Source: Planctomycetota bacterium (GTDB taxonomy: Bacteria; Planctomycetota; Phycisphaerae; SM23-33). Taken from it: a DNA stretch of 64,000 nucleotides. The first letter of the stretch is position 1; the number at the start of each line of letters is the position of its first letter. Positions 33,817-42,677 of the stretch are shown piece after piece. The notes below the pieces were generated by a model. The model was not told the origin of the DNA. It saw only the letters and a program-made list of their open reading frames with translations, and did not search any database. The translations under genes were made by a program, and so were the position numbers. The DNA lies in contig JAKJER010000033.1 of assembly GCA_022705325.1 (NCBI GenBank), positions 1 to 64,000 of the forward strand, given 5' to 3'.

Positions 33817-34347
33817 ATGAAGATCGTGGCCACGATCGTGCGGGAAAGTGCGAACGCCTACCTGGCTTGGTCCCCTTCTCTCCCGGAAAACTGGCAGGCA
33901 CGCGCCAGGTCGTTCCAGGGGGCCTTCAGCCGGCTTGAGGACGCCCTCTACGCTTTCTACGACGTCTTTCTGGGTCTGCCCAAGCACGTGTTCTGGCTGA
34001 ACGTGCTGGACGCCGGCGAGGAGGGCCGGGCGGAGCATCCCCGCAGCCTGGTGGTCGTGACGGGCCAGGAGCCCCAGCCGGTGCGATTCTCGATCCGCCC
34101 GGCTCGCCCGGCAAACAGCGCCTGCCTGGCCGGGGACTTCAACCAATGGAAGCCCGCGGCCATGGAGAAACGCGGCGAGAACGTCTTCACCGGCCTGCTG
34201 CCGCTGAGGCCGGGGGTCTACGAGTACCGCTTCGTCATCGACGGACAGTGGGCCGGCTCCCAGGTACACCTGCCCGACGTTCGCATGGACGTCTCCCAAC
34301 TGAACGTCAGCCTCCAGAACAGGCACTCGGCGATGGCCGGGACCTGA
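33817..34347 (+). CDS. HicB-like domain fused to CBM48/AMPK glycogen-binding domain
   Basis: This 176-residue protein appears to join two small domains. Residues 1-55 (IVRESANAYLAWSPSLPENW, SFQGAFSRLEDALYAFYDVF) look like a HicB-type antitoxin fold, in which a short sheet faces a helix. Residues of about 85-160 match the carbohydrate-binding module of AMPK beta and isoamylase proteins (CBM48): ACLAGDFNQWKPAAMEKRGE and GVYEYRFVIDGQWAGS. No HicA toxin or DNA-binding helix is visible, so toxin-antitoxin function is not supported. It may sense glycogen or starch. CGGAG precedes the ATG and a promoter lies 80 bases upstream. There is no signal peptide. The HicB assignment is tentative; the CBM48 part is firm. 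Confidence 0.82.
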   Translation: MKIVATIVRESANAYLAWSPSLPENWQARARSFQGAFSRLEDALYAFYDVFLGLPKHVFWLNVLDAGEEGRAEHPRSLVVVTGQEPQPVRFSIRPARPANSACLAGDFNQWKPAAMEKRGENVFTGLLPLRPGVYEYRFVIDGQWAGSQVHLPDVRMDVSQLNVSLQNRHSAMAGT

Positions 34348-34442
34348 AGATTGCGGATTGCGGATTGAACGACAGACAGCGGACGCAGAGACGCCGAGCC
34401 GCTGAGAAGATGAGAGTTCAGAGACAGAAAGAGAGGGAAGGC

Positions 34443-34471
34443 AAGCCCACGGGAAGGCTATCCGTGGGCTT
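34443..34471 (+). terminator. Hairpin, possible terminator of the CBM48 gene
   Basis: AAGCCCACGG at 34443-34452 pairs with CCGTGGGCTT at 34462-34471. The next bases, TTGGCTTTCG, give only a weak T-run. The stem shares CCCACGG/CCGTGGG with the hairpin at 17961. Confidence 0.5.
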
Positions 34472-34560
34472 TGGCTTTCGAGGCATCCAGGCATTATCGA
34501 AGCCGATGGTCTTCTCCCGCTCGGGTTGTCTCTCTGTCTTCTATCTCTGCCCTTCCGTGC

Positions 34561-34586
34561 GCCTGCCTGCCGGCAGGCAGGGCAGG
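34561..34586. repeat. CCTGCC/GGCAGG palindromic repeat
   Basis: GCCTGCCTGCCGGCAGGCAG at 34561-34580 followed by GGCAGG. It is nearly identical to the copy at 33599. Confidence 0.75.
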
Positions 34587-34626
34587 TCCCGCCGTTCATT
34601 CCACAATCCGCATTCCCCCCCCGCCC

Positions 34627-34656
34627 TTGACCCCTTAGCCGCCGCTCTTATATAGT
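34627..34656 (+). promoter_or_regulatory. Sigma70-like promoter directly before ileS, leaderless start likely
   Basis: TTGACC at 34627-34632 and TATAGT at 34651-34656 each match five of six consensus bases, 18 apart. The -10 ends six bases before the ATG at 34663, so transcription should begin at or very near that A. No ribosome binding site exists. Confidence 0.6.
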
Positions 34657-34662
34657 TCCAGC

Positions 34663-37644
34663 ATGAGCGACCAGAAGAATACGTACAAAGACACGCTGAA
34701 TCTGCCCCGCACCACCTTCGACATGAAGGCCAACCTGCTGGCGAAAGAGCCTGCCATCCAGGCCAAGTGGAAGCAGGAGAATCTGTACGGGCAGATCCGC
34801 GACGGCCGTTGCGACGGCCCGCGGTTCATTCTGCACGACGGCCCCCCCTACGCCAACGGCAACATCCACATGGGCACCGCGCTGAACAAGGTCCTCAAGG
34901 ACCTGGTCGTGCGGATCAAGAACATGACCGGCCTGGACAGCCCCTATGTGCCCGGCTGGGACTGCCACGGTCTGCCCATCGAGCAGAAGGTCATGGACGA
35001 GTTGGGGGCCAACGCCGGCTCGATGACGCCCATGGACATCCGCGCCCGTTGCCGAGACTACGCCGCCCGCTTCGCCGGCCTCCAGAGCGAGCAGTTCCAG
35101 CGGCTGGGCGTCATGGGCGAGTTCGACAACCCGTACATCACGATGGCAGGCGAGTACGAAGCCGCCACGCTGGAGGTCTTCGCGGAACTCGTCGAGAAGG
35201 GCCTGGTCTATAAGCAACTCAAGCCGGTGCACTGGTCGATCGAGAACCGCACCGCCCTGGCCGACGCGGAACTGGAGTACCACGACCGGACCGACCCGAG
35301 CATCTACGTGGCGTTCGAGTTGGACGCGCTGTGCGCCCGGAAGGTGCCCCACCGCGAGGGCGACCGGGTCGCCCTGCTGATCTGGACCACCACGCCCTGG
35401 ACCCTGCCGGCCAACCTCGCGGTGGCCGTCCACCCGGACCTGGCCTACTGCTGCGTCCACGTAGAGACCTCCGACGGGCCGATCACGCTGGTGATCGCCG
35501 AACCCCGCCTGGAGGGCGTGCTGGCGGCCGTGCAGGCCCGCCGCGGCGGCTACCTGGGCCGGCACGAGGTCCTCAGCCGCATTAGCGGCACGGAACTGTG
35601 CAAGCTCAGCCTCAGCTATCGACACCCCATCCACGCCGACCGCCTCTGCCCGGTCGTGCCGGCCGACTACGTGACCACCGAGGACGGCACGGGCCTGGTC
35701 CACACCGCGCCCGGGCACGGGCTGGAGGACTACGGCACGGGCCTCAAGCATGGCCTGGAGATCTACTGCCCCGTCCGCGACGACGGCACGTTCGACAACA
35801 CCGTGCCCGAGTTCCTGCGCGGGCTGTCGGTGTGGCAAGCCAACCCGCTGGTCGTCGAGCACCTGACCAAGGCCAGGACCCTGGTGCTGGAAGAGCCGGT
35901 GAAGCACTCGTATCCGCACGACTGGCGGAGCAAGACGCCCACGATCTTCCGGGCGACCGAGCAGTGGTTCATCGCGGTGGACCGCCCGCAGGTCGACGGC
36001 GAGCCCTCGCTGCGCAAGCAGGCCCTGGCCGTCGCCAAGCCCGACAGCGATGCCATCCGCTTCGTCCCGCACTGGGGCCGCAACCGCATCGCCGGCATGC
36101 TCGAAAGCCGCCCGGACTGGTGCATCAGCCGCCAGCGGGCCTGGGGATTGCCCATCCCGGCCTTCTACAACCCCGAGGGCCAGCCCCTGCTCACGCCCGC
36201 CAGCGTGCGGGCGGTGGCCGACGTCTTCCGCCACCAGGGCAGCGACGCGTGGTTCGCGCTCAGCCCGGCCGATCTGCTGGCCGGCTACAACCCGGCCGAC
36301 GACCCGCACCTGGCGGGACGGGCCGACCAGTTCGCCGTCGCCTCGCTGACCGCCGGGCGCGACATCTTCGACGTGTGGTTCGAGTCCGGATCGAGCTGGT
36401 ACGCCGTCGCCATGCAGCGCGGGCTCGTCAGCGACATCCCCGTCGACCTGTACCTCGAAGGCAGCGACCAGCACCGGGGCTGGTTCCAGCTCTCGCTGCT
36501 GCCCGCACTGGGCACGCTGGGCAAGCCGCCCTTCCGCACGCTGCTCACCCACGGGTTCGTCGTCGACGAGAACGGGCGCAAGATGTCCAAGAGCCTGGGC
36601 AACACCATCGACGTCATCCAGCAGCTCGACAAGCGCGGGGCCGACATCCTCCGCCTGTGGGTGGCCTCCCAGAACTACCAGGACGACGTCCGCTGCAGCG
36701 AGAAGCTGATCGCCCAGGCCGAGGACGGGTACCGCAAGATCCGCAACACCCTCCGCTACGCCATGGGCGCGTGCTGGGACTTCGACCCCGCCGCCGACGC
36801 GACCGAGCCGGTCGACCACAGCGTGGACCTGTGGATGCGGATGCAGTTGCACATCCTCATCCGCGACGTCCGCGAGGCGTACGACCGCTACGAGTTCCAC
36901 CGGGCCGCCCGGCTGCTGTACGAGTTCTGCACGGTGCAGGCGTCGAGCATCTACATGGCCGCGGTGAAAGACCGGCTGTACTGCGAGTCGCCCACGGCCG
37001 TGCGGCGCCGCGCCACCCAGACGGTCATGCACGAACTGCTGATGGCGCTGGTCAAGCTGCTGGCGCCGATCCTGCCCCACACGTGCGACGAGGCGTGGGA
37101 CCACATCCCCAACCGCCCCGCCGACGAGCCCGCCAGCGTCCACCTGGCCGCCCTGCCGGACTATGACGAGGCGATCCTGCACCTGGCGGAAGACCTCCGC
37201 CCGGTCAATCCCGACCAGGCCACCTTCGAGGGCGACCGCCTCGAAGTGGGCCCCGCCTGGATCTGGAACGAACTGATGGAACTCCGTCAGGCGGGCCTGG
37301 CCAAGCTGGAGGCCCTTAAGAACGCGGGCGTGAAGAACTCGCTGGACGCCGAGGCCGTCTTCCGCGTCCGCAAGGGCGACGCAGCGGGCGCCGGGTTGAT
37401 CCGCACCTACCTGCGAGAACTGGAAGACCTGCTGGGCGTGGGCCATGCCTGCATCGAGGAAGTCGAGCAGGTCGCCGCGGAAGCCCCGCTGGCCGTCGAG
37501 GTCGAGGTGGTCGACGCCCGCGACCGCTACGGGCGATGCGCCCGCAGTTGGAAGCGCCGTCCGGACGTCGGCAGCGATGCCCAGTACCCGGACCTGTGCG
37601 CCCGCGACGCCGCCGTGATGAAGGAGATCACGGCGAGCCAGTAG
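34663..37644 (+). CDS. ileS: Isoleucyl-tRNA synthetase
   Basis: This 993-residue enzyme charges tRNA-Ile in the cytoplasm. FILHDGPPYANGNIHMGTAL carries the HIGH-type motif (HMGT), WDCHGLPIEQKV is the class signature, and VDENGRKMSKSLGNTID holds KMSKS. An editing domain lies between (LLIWTTTPWTLPANLAVAVH). The C-terminal zinc finger normally has four cysteines; here only Cys959 and Cys979 remain, and Ser962 and Asp982 stand in the other positions, though the conserved Trp963 is kept. The length is near the bacterial norm. The start has no ribosome binding site but has a promoter ending six bases before it, which suggests a leaderless message. It is convergent with paralogue B. Confidence 0.97.
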   Translation: MSDQKNTYKDTLNLPRTTFDMKANLLAKEPAIQAKWKQENLYGQIRDGRCDGPRFILHDGPPYANGNIHMGTALNKVLKDLVVRIKNMTGLDSPYVPGWDCHGLPIEQKVMDELGANAGSMTPMDIRARCRDYAARFAGLQSEQFQRLGVMGEFDNPYITMAGEYEAATLEVFAELVEKGLVYKQLKPVHWSIENRTALADAELEYHDRTDPSIYVAFELDALCARKVPHREGDRVALLIWTTTPWTLPANLAVAVHPDLAYCCVHVETSDGPITLVIAEPRLEGVLAAVQARRGGYLGRHEVLSRISGTELCKLSLSYRHPIHADRLCPVVPADYVTTEDGTGLVHTAPGHGLEDYGTGLKHGLEIYCPVRDDGTFDNTVPEFLRGLSVWQANPLVVEHLTKARTLVLEEPVKHSYPHDWRSKTPTIFRATEQWFIAVDRPQVDGEPSLRKQALAVAKPDSDAIRFVPHWGRNRIAGMLESRPDWCISRQRAWGLPIPAFYNPEGQPLLTPASVRAVADVFRHQGSDAWFALSPADLLAGYNPADDPHLAGRADQFAVASLTAGRDIFDVWFESGSSWYAVAMQRGLVSDIPVDLYLEGSDQHRGWFQLSLLPALGTLGKPPFRTLLTHGFVVDENGRKMSKSLGNTIDVIQQLDKRGADILRLWVASQNYQDDVRCSEKLIAQAEDGYRKIRNTLRYAMGACWDFDPAADATEPVDHSVDLWMRMQLHILIRDVREAYDRYEFHRAARLLYEFCTVQASSIYMAAVKDRLYCESPTAVRRRATQTVMHELLMALVKLLAPILPHTCDEAWDHIPNRPADEPASVHLAALPDYDEAILHLAEDLRPVNPDQATFEGDRLEVGPAWIWNELMELRQAGLAKLEALKNAGVKNSLDAEAVFRVRKGDAAGAGLIRTYLRELEDLLGVGHACIEEVEQVAAEAPLAVEVEVVDARDRYGRCARSWKRRPDVGSDAQYPDLCARDAAVMKEITASQ

Positions 37645-37732
37645 GGTGAATCGGGCGCATGGGTCCAAGGCGACTTGCAGGACCCGTCCGGACCATCCGC
37701 TTCGAGAAGTCGCAGCGGCCGGCTGCTTACCG

Positions 37733-40700
37733 TCAGTCTTCCACTACGACTCTGAACCCGACATTGTACACCTGTCGCCAGGGCAGGTAGCTCTGGCGGC
37801 AGGCGCTGCGGGCATTCTTGGGCATGTCGCGCCACGAGCCGCCGCGGACGGTGCGGGCCGCCTCCGACGAAGCGCTCTCCCGCCCGTCGTCCGAACGATA
37901 CGGGTACGGCCTGTACTGCGAGCGGGTCCACTCCCACACGTTGCCGTGCATGTCGTGCAGACCCCAGGCGTTGGGGGCGTACCGCCCGACGGGAGCGGTG
38001 ACGAGGCAGCCGTCGTCGAAGCGGGTGTCGCGCGGGACGATGTCGGCGGTGTAGCGTCCGTCGGTATCGTAGGCGAGCTGGCGGATGGTGAGGTCGGCGA
38101 GGTTGGCGAGCCTGGAGAAGTCGCTGTTCAGCCCCCCATACGACAGCGGGCCGTCGCTGCCGGCCCGACAGGCGTACTCCCATTGGGCCTCGGTCGGCAG
38201 GCTCACCTTCCGCCCCGTGCGATCCGACAGCCAGCGGCAGAACGCCATCGCCCGCTCCCAGGAGACGCGAACCACCGGCTGGTCGGGCCCGTTGAGCGGC
38301 CAACCCAGGTGTCGCTCGCTGAAGACCCACGAGCCCTTGTGCTCGAAGCGGCTGTCGTGGGCGGTGTCGAAGGCCGCGAACTGGCGATTGGTGATCTCGC
38401 ACTTGCCCATCAGGAAGGCCCGTTCGATCCGCAGGGCGGCCCGCGGGGCCTCGTCGGCCTCGCCGTCGGCCTCGCCCATTACGAACTGCCCAGCCGGGAT
38501 GCGGACCAGATCGAGCGTGAGCCCGCCGCCCAGGTCCAGCGGCTGAGGCGCCGGCCCGGCCTGGCGCTGGAGCTTCCCTGCTTGCTCCTGGTCGAAAGGC
38601 CAGTTGGGGCATTCAACGCGCGGGGCGGACGGGCAGAAAGGCTGGCGGGGAATCACTCCCGTCGCGCCGGTGTAAGGCAGTTGCAGCGGGTAGGTCTCCG
38701 GGTCTTCGTCGATGCCGGCGTAGAGTTTCCGCAGTTCGCGGCGGCGCGGATGGTCCCAGATGTTGCGCTTCAGCCCCACCACCTCGCGCCACGTGCCGTG
38801 GCACGGAGCGTTGAGGTCGATCCACGTAATCAGCCGGTCCCAGTACTCGTCGGTCAGCTTCACGCCATAGTGTCCCTTGCGGAGCATCTGGACCAACTCG
38901 CTGGTGTCGGCGCCGAACTCGCCGGGGGCGAGCAGGCGGAGGTCGCTCTCCAGCCCGCCCACGCGGACGTGGCTCCGCAGGTGGATGTACGACGGCGGGA
39001 AGACGCCGTCGGCAGATCCCGCGGCCTTCTCGACGTCGCCCGCCTCGATCGTCTTGACCCGCGGGTCGCCCCCGCGGAGGGTCATGACCCGCCCCTGGTT
39101 GCCCCGCAGGTCGGGGGTCTTCTTGCCGTCGCAGGGCTGGCCGTCGTGGCAGCCGATGCAGTAGTGGTCCAGCACCGGCTGGACCTCGCGGAGAAAGCTG
39201 AAACCGCGGACCGGCCCGTACCACGGTTGGATTTCCTGCGGGGCCTTCGCCGTCGCCAGCGTGGCCTTCGCCGGCGGGACGTCCGGGCCTCGCTCGTGGC
39301 AACCGACGCACGAGACGATCTCGCCCGGCATGGCCGTCATCCAGCTCCGCATCAACTGCAAGGCCTGCCCGTGCTTGTCCAGCGGCTGGACGGAAATGGG
39401 CGTGTTGGCGGGCACGCGGAACAGGGCCGAGCCGTCGGTCTCCACGTTCACCGTGCCCAGCACGCGCTTGGGTTCCCAGGGCCCGTCGGCGCCGACGCGG
39501 TGGTTGATCCCCGCGATGCCCTGGTACGCGAAGTGGTACGTGAACAGGCGAAGCTTCCGGACGCTGCCTCGCGGCACGCCGCGCAGGCCAGGCCCGGCGT
39601 ACACGTCCTGAAGGTAGACCAGGGCGTCCTGTCGCGTCGGGTCGACGCGATCGACCAGCACCGGCGGGCGCCGAGTGGCCCGCAGCGGGATCGGCTCGAC
39701 CAGCGCCTGGCCTTCGACCTCCATCAGCAGCAGCAGGTTATCGAAGACGTCCATCAGGTAGATGCCCCACAGGTCGTCGGGGCGGGGCTTCGCGGACACC
39801 AGGAAGTACTTCTCGCTCAGCGGCAGCGGGTGGACCGTCTTGGGCCAGGACGCCAGCGTCAGCTTGTCCTCGATCGCCGGCACGACCGCCTGCCCGTAGC
39901 CCGGCACCCGCTGGACGACGCCGGCAATCCCCTGACCGGCGGCCGGGTCGAACACCACCGTCTCGCCGATCCGCCCGACGTGGTGGCCGGTGACGGTGCC
40001 GACGATCTTCGTGGCGTGCCCGGGTACAGCCCGGGCGTAGAAGATGGAGTTGGGCCAATACGATCCGCTGCCGTAGAGCTCGCGCTGACCCGTGCCGTCG
40101 GGGTTCATGGTGAACAGCATCCGGGCCCAGACGTGCGGAATGTCGGTGTATTCCCACCGCAGGTAGAGGATCCGGCCGTCGCTGGTGACCGACGGACAGT
40201 AGTTGTGGTCCTGCTCGAAGGTGAGTTGGCGGACGTTGCCGCCGTCGGCGTCCATCACGTACATCATGCCGACGTTGACGGTCCGGTTGCAGGGGACGCC
40301 CTGAAAGGCGGCCGTGGAGATAAAGGCGATCCGCTCGTTGGGCAGGTAGCAGGCATCGAGGTTGTGTACGCCCTCTTGATCCCCTCGGGAGACCTGTCGC
40401 AGGCCGCGCCCGTCCGCGCCGATCTCGTGGATCTGCCAGAGGTTCTTCGCGTCGCGCATGGAGAAGAGGATTCGCCGGCCGTCGAAGCGCAGGTCCATCT
40501 CGGAGACGAGTCTCTCGCCGGCCGGGCAGTGGAGCGTCCGCAACGAGGCCGCTCGACCGGGCGTGGGCATGCGGAGGATGGCGATTTCGTTGTCCCAGGC
40601 CCGCGGGGCCATGGTGTGAAGCTGCCAGGAGCTTTGCTGGGGCAGGCCGATGTACTTGCCGATGCCTTTGTCCGGGTCCTGGGCGCGCCGCGGGTCCCCG

Positions 40701-41095
40701 ATGGGCCGGCGGCGGATGACCAGCAACTCGTCGAAATCCAGCAGCGGATTGGACAGCAGGGCCTCGCGCTGAAGGGCGACGATCTCGCGAGCCTGCTCGA
40801 GCGCCCGCTCGTCGCGGCGTTCCAGGGCCGCCCGGACCTCCGGCAACGCCCCGCAGCGTCCCAGGCGATCCAGGAACTCCTGCCCTCGCGGGTAACGATG
40901 TTCGAACTGGCGCGACAGATCGCGGATCGCCCGCCCCAGCGCCTCCGGGTTCACCAGCTCCAGGCGGGAGGCCGCCAACCGAAAGGGATCGCCCTCCGCA
41001 CAGGCCGGCGCGACCGACGACCATGCGCAGCCCGCCGCCACGAAGGCCACACACGCTCGGAGAACCGTCGGCCACATCTGTCCGTGTTTCTTCAT
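37733..41095 (-). CDS. Exported dihaem cytochrome/propeller/FGE-like protein, paralogue B
   Basis: This 1120-residue protein has the same order of parts as paralogues A and C but no N-terminal jelly-roll module. A signal peptide (MKKHGQMWPTVLRACVAFVA) leads to a helical region with LLSNPLLDFDELLVIRRRP. A propeller follows: LPNERIAFISTAAFQGVPC and PLPLSEKYFLVSAKP. Haem motifs are CVGCH at 596-600 and CIGCH at 646-650. The FGE-like domain begins near 852: IPAGQFVMGEADGEADEAP, TEAQWEYACRAG and GLHDMHGNVWEWTRSQY. GGSWRDMPKNARSACRQSY keeps only one Cys and not in the catalytic place. Its ATG overlaps the stop of the upstream peptidase gene by four bases (ATGA), so the two are translationally coupled. 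Confidence 0.9.
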   Translation of the reverse strand: MKKHGQMWPTVLRACVAFVAAGCAWSSVAPACAEGDPFRLAASRLELVNPEALGRAIRDLSRQFEHRYPRGQEFLDRLGRCGALPEVRAALERRDERALEQAREIVALQREALLSNPLLDFDELLVIRRRPIGDPRRAQDPDKGIGKYIGLPQQSSWQLHTMAPRAWDNEIAILRMPTPGRAASLRTLHCPAGERLVSEMDLRFDGRRILFSMRDAKNLWQIHEIGADGRGLRQVSRGDQEGVHNLDACYLPNERIAFISTAAFQGVPCNRTVNVGMMYVMDADGGNVRQLTFEQDHNYCPSVTSDGRILYLRWEYTDIPHVWARMLFTMNPDGTGQRELYGSGSYWPNSIFYARAVPGHATKIVGTVTGHHVGRIGETVVFDPAAGQGIAGVVQRVPGYGQAVVPAIEDKLTLASWPKTVHPLPLSEKYFLVSAKPRPDDLWGIYLMDVFDNLLLLMEVEGQALVEPIPLRATRRPPVLVDRVDPTRQDALVYLQDVYAGPGLRGVPRGSVRKLRLFTYHFAYQGIAGINHRVGADGPWEPKRVLGTVNVETDGSALFRVPANTPISVQPLDKHGQALQLMRSWMTAMPGEIVSCVGCHERGPDVPPAKATLATAKAPQEIQPWYGPVRGFSFLREVQPVLDHYCIGCHDGQPCDGKKTPDLRGNQGRVMTLRGGDPRVKTIEAGDVEKAAGSADGVFPPSYIHLRSHVRVGGLESDLRLLAPGEFGADTSELVQMLRKGHYGVKLTDEYWDRLITWIDLNAPCHGTWREVVGLKRNIWDHPRRRELRKLYAGIDEDPETYPLQLPYTGATGVIPRQPFCPSAPRVECPNWPFDQEQAGKLQRQAGPAPQPLDLGGGLTLDLVRIPAGQFVMGEADGEADEAPRAALRIERAFLMGKCEITNRQFAAFDTAHDSRFEHKGSWVFSERHLGWPLNGPDQPVVRVSWERAMAFCRWLSDRTGRKVSLPTEAQWEYACRAGSDGPLSYGGLNSDFSRLANLADLTIRQLAYDTDGRYTADIVPRDTRFDDGCLVTAPVGRYAPNAWGLHDMHGNVWEWTRSQYRPYPYRSDDGRESASSEAARTVRGGSWRDMPKNARSACRQSYLPWRQVYNVGFRVVVED

Positions 41096-42453
41096 CTGTT
41101 CCGCTCTTGGTATTTCTTCTCGCACCACAGGCGCCAGTCCGCCTCCAGGTGCTCCCAGCTCGTTTCCAGCACCGGCTGGAGGTGCGGGCCCAGGTCGGTC
41201 GAGCCGGCCTTGGAGATGGCCTCCAGCAGCGCGGGGACGCGCTTGGAGTACCGCTCGTGGCCGAGCAGCATATCGGCCACGGTCATGGCCTGCCAGTACC
41301 GGTTCATGGGGACGGACCGCCCGTTGCAGAGGGTCGCCAGCGGCAGGCGGAAGTTCGCGTCGCCCAGACCCTGGCGGATGATCTCGCCCACGTTCGCCTG
41401 CGGATGGAAACGCAACTGGTATCGCACAGCCAGGCCTTCCTGAAGCCACTCCCCACTGTTCTGCAGCCGCAGGGTCCGCCCCAGCAGGGCGTGGACGTAC
41501 TCGTGCGTGTAGGTTGGGCGGAGCGTTCCCGCCTGCGGGTGGTAGTAGGAGGTGGCGATGCCCTGCAACGTGTAGCCGTCCGACTTCGGCGCGGTCGCCT
41601 GGCTGGCCAGTTCATTCGCAAGGCGGAGGGTGAAGTCCTGGTACTCCTTGCGGTCGGCGAAGACCAGCAGCCCCACCGGGGCGCGCCGGGCCCCGGCCTG
41701 GGGAAAGTCCGCGTAGACCGCCTGGGCGACCCTGGCCAGGTGGGCGGCCAGCTTGTCGGCGTCCAACTCGGGGGCGTCGCTGAGCAGGAGCAGGTCGTTG
41801 TTGGCGACCGGCCTGGTCTTGCCCGCCTTGTCGGCGCCGAACGCCAGCAGGGCCAGCTCTTTGGGCGACCACTGGGCCGCCCGCGGGCCGGCTGGGCGGA
41901 CGGCGACGTCGTCGATCCACACCTCGCCCTTGGAGCGGAGGTAGAAGCCCAGGCGCGAGACGGCGTCCCATTGCGGCACGCGTCCGGCGGACCACCGCAT
42001 CGCGGCCAGCCGGACCTCGACGCTCTGCCAGCCGCCCCTGGCCAGCTCGATCTTCCGCCAGAATCGCGTCCGCCCGTCGCCCTCCAGCACCTGCACTTCC
42101 ATGACGACCGGCGCGTCGCCCGCGGCCAGGACCGGGCAGGCGCGGAAAGTGACGTGGCTGAATTCGTTCCAGTCCGCCGGCACGCCGGCGGGCTTGGTGT
42201 ACACCCCGCCCGATCCGCCGGCCGCCAGGCGCAGCGCCTGTCCGCTGGCGCCTTCGCCCACGGCCGGCTCGCGGCTGGCGCGGAGGTCGCCGCCCGCCGT
42301 CCAGCCCTCGCCCAGGGCATCCTTCTCGAAATCGAACAGGACCTTCGCCCCGTCCTGCTCGGCCGGCGCCAGGTGCGCCAGCGCCAGAAGCGGAAGAACG
42401 CTGAGCAGGAATCGAACGCAGGAGGGGACTCGCAATTCGTGCAACTTCTTCAT
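41092..42453 (-). CDS. Exported DUF1570-like metallopeptidase with beta-sandwich
   Basis: This 453-residue protein has a signal peptide (MKKLHELRVPSCVRFLLSVL). A beta-sandwich resembling CBM11/CIA30-type domains follows (about 35-185: GAKVLFDFEKDALGEGW, SKGEVWIDDVAVRP). A gluzincin-like peptidase domain of the DUF1570 type comes next. His317-Glu318 and His321 form the HExxH motif in THEYVHALLG, and the later GEWLQEGLAVRYQ probably gives the third zinc ligand. It may cleave extracellular protein. Its stop overlaps the start of paralogue B by four bases. The ATG at 42453 was preferred over a GTG three bases earlier. A TTGACA lies about 30 bases upstream on this strand but has no good -10. Confidence 0.87.
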   Translation of the reverse strand: MKKLHELRVPSCVRFLLSVLPLLALAHLAPAEQDGAKVLFDFEKDALGEGWTAGGDLRASREPAVGEGASGQALRLAAGGSGGVYTKPAGVPADWNEFSHVTFRACPVLAAGDAPVVMEVQVLEGDGRTRFWRKIELARGGWQSVEVRLAAMRWSAGRVPQWDAVSRLGFYLRSKGEVWIDDVAVRPAGPRAAQWSPKELALLAFGADKAGKTRPVANNDLLLLSDAPELDADKLAAHLARVAQAVYADFPQAGARRAPVGLLVFADRKEYQDFTLRLANELASQATAPKSDGYTLQGIATSYYHPQAGTLRPTYTHEYVHALLGRTLRLQNSGEWLQEGLAVRYQLRFHPQANVGEIIRQGLGDANFRLPLATLCNGRSVPMNRYWQAMTVADMLLGHERYSKRVPALLEAISKAGSTDLGPHLQPVLETSWEHLEADWRLWCEKKYQERNR

Positions 42454-42573
42454 CACTTCAACCTACCGCCCGGCGGGCGGGTTTGTCAAACCTGACGGCG
42501 GCTGGACCGTTCGGGCGCGGCGTGGGCAGAACACCCGTGCCACGACAGTGCCACCGTTGCGCGAAGATCGTGG

Positions 42574-42604
42574 TTGACAGGATCGGCAATTCGGCGCAAG
42601 ATAT
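42574..42604 (+). promoter_or_regulatory. Possible promoter for the PEP-CTERM gene
   Basis: TTGACA at 42574-42579 is a perfect -35. The -10 is uncertain: CAAGAT after 17 bases or AGATAT after 19. The ATG at 42678 is about 75 bases further. Nothing else is seen in the 224-base divergent spacer. Confidence 0.4.
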
Positions 42605-42677
42605 ATCGTCACTCCACATATCGCAGTGACCCAATTGAGTCGGACAAGAAGCTCATCTGGAAGAGAGGATTTGACTA

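Larger units (their letters stand above)
34348..34662. other. 315-base spacer with repeats, hairpin and ileS promoter
   Basis: This gap holds no gene I can support. It starts with iterated GATTGCGGATTGCGGATTG sequence. The hairpin at 34443-34471, a CCTGCC palindrome at 34561-34586 and a CAATCCGCATT that inverts the first repeat follow. The last 36 bases are the ileS promoter. I saw no T-box specifier or GGTGG core. Confidence 0.7.

Noticed and set aside
33817..34347. HicAB toxin-antitoxin module
   Set aside because: No HicA gene lies next to it and no DNA-binding region is seen; the C-terminal half is a carbohydrate-binding module.
34348..34662. Possible T-box leader before ileS
   Set aside because: No specifier loop or conserved T-box core was seen, and the promoter lies directly before the ATG, leaving no room for a leader.
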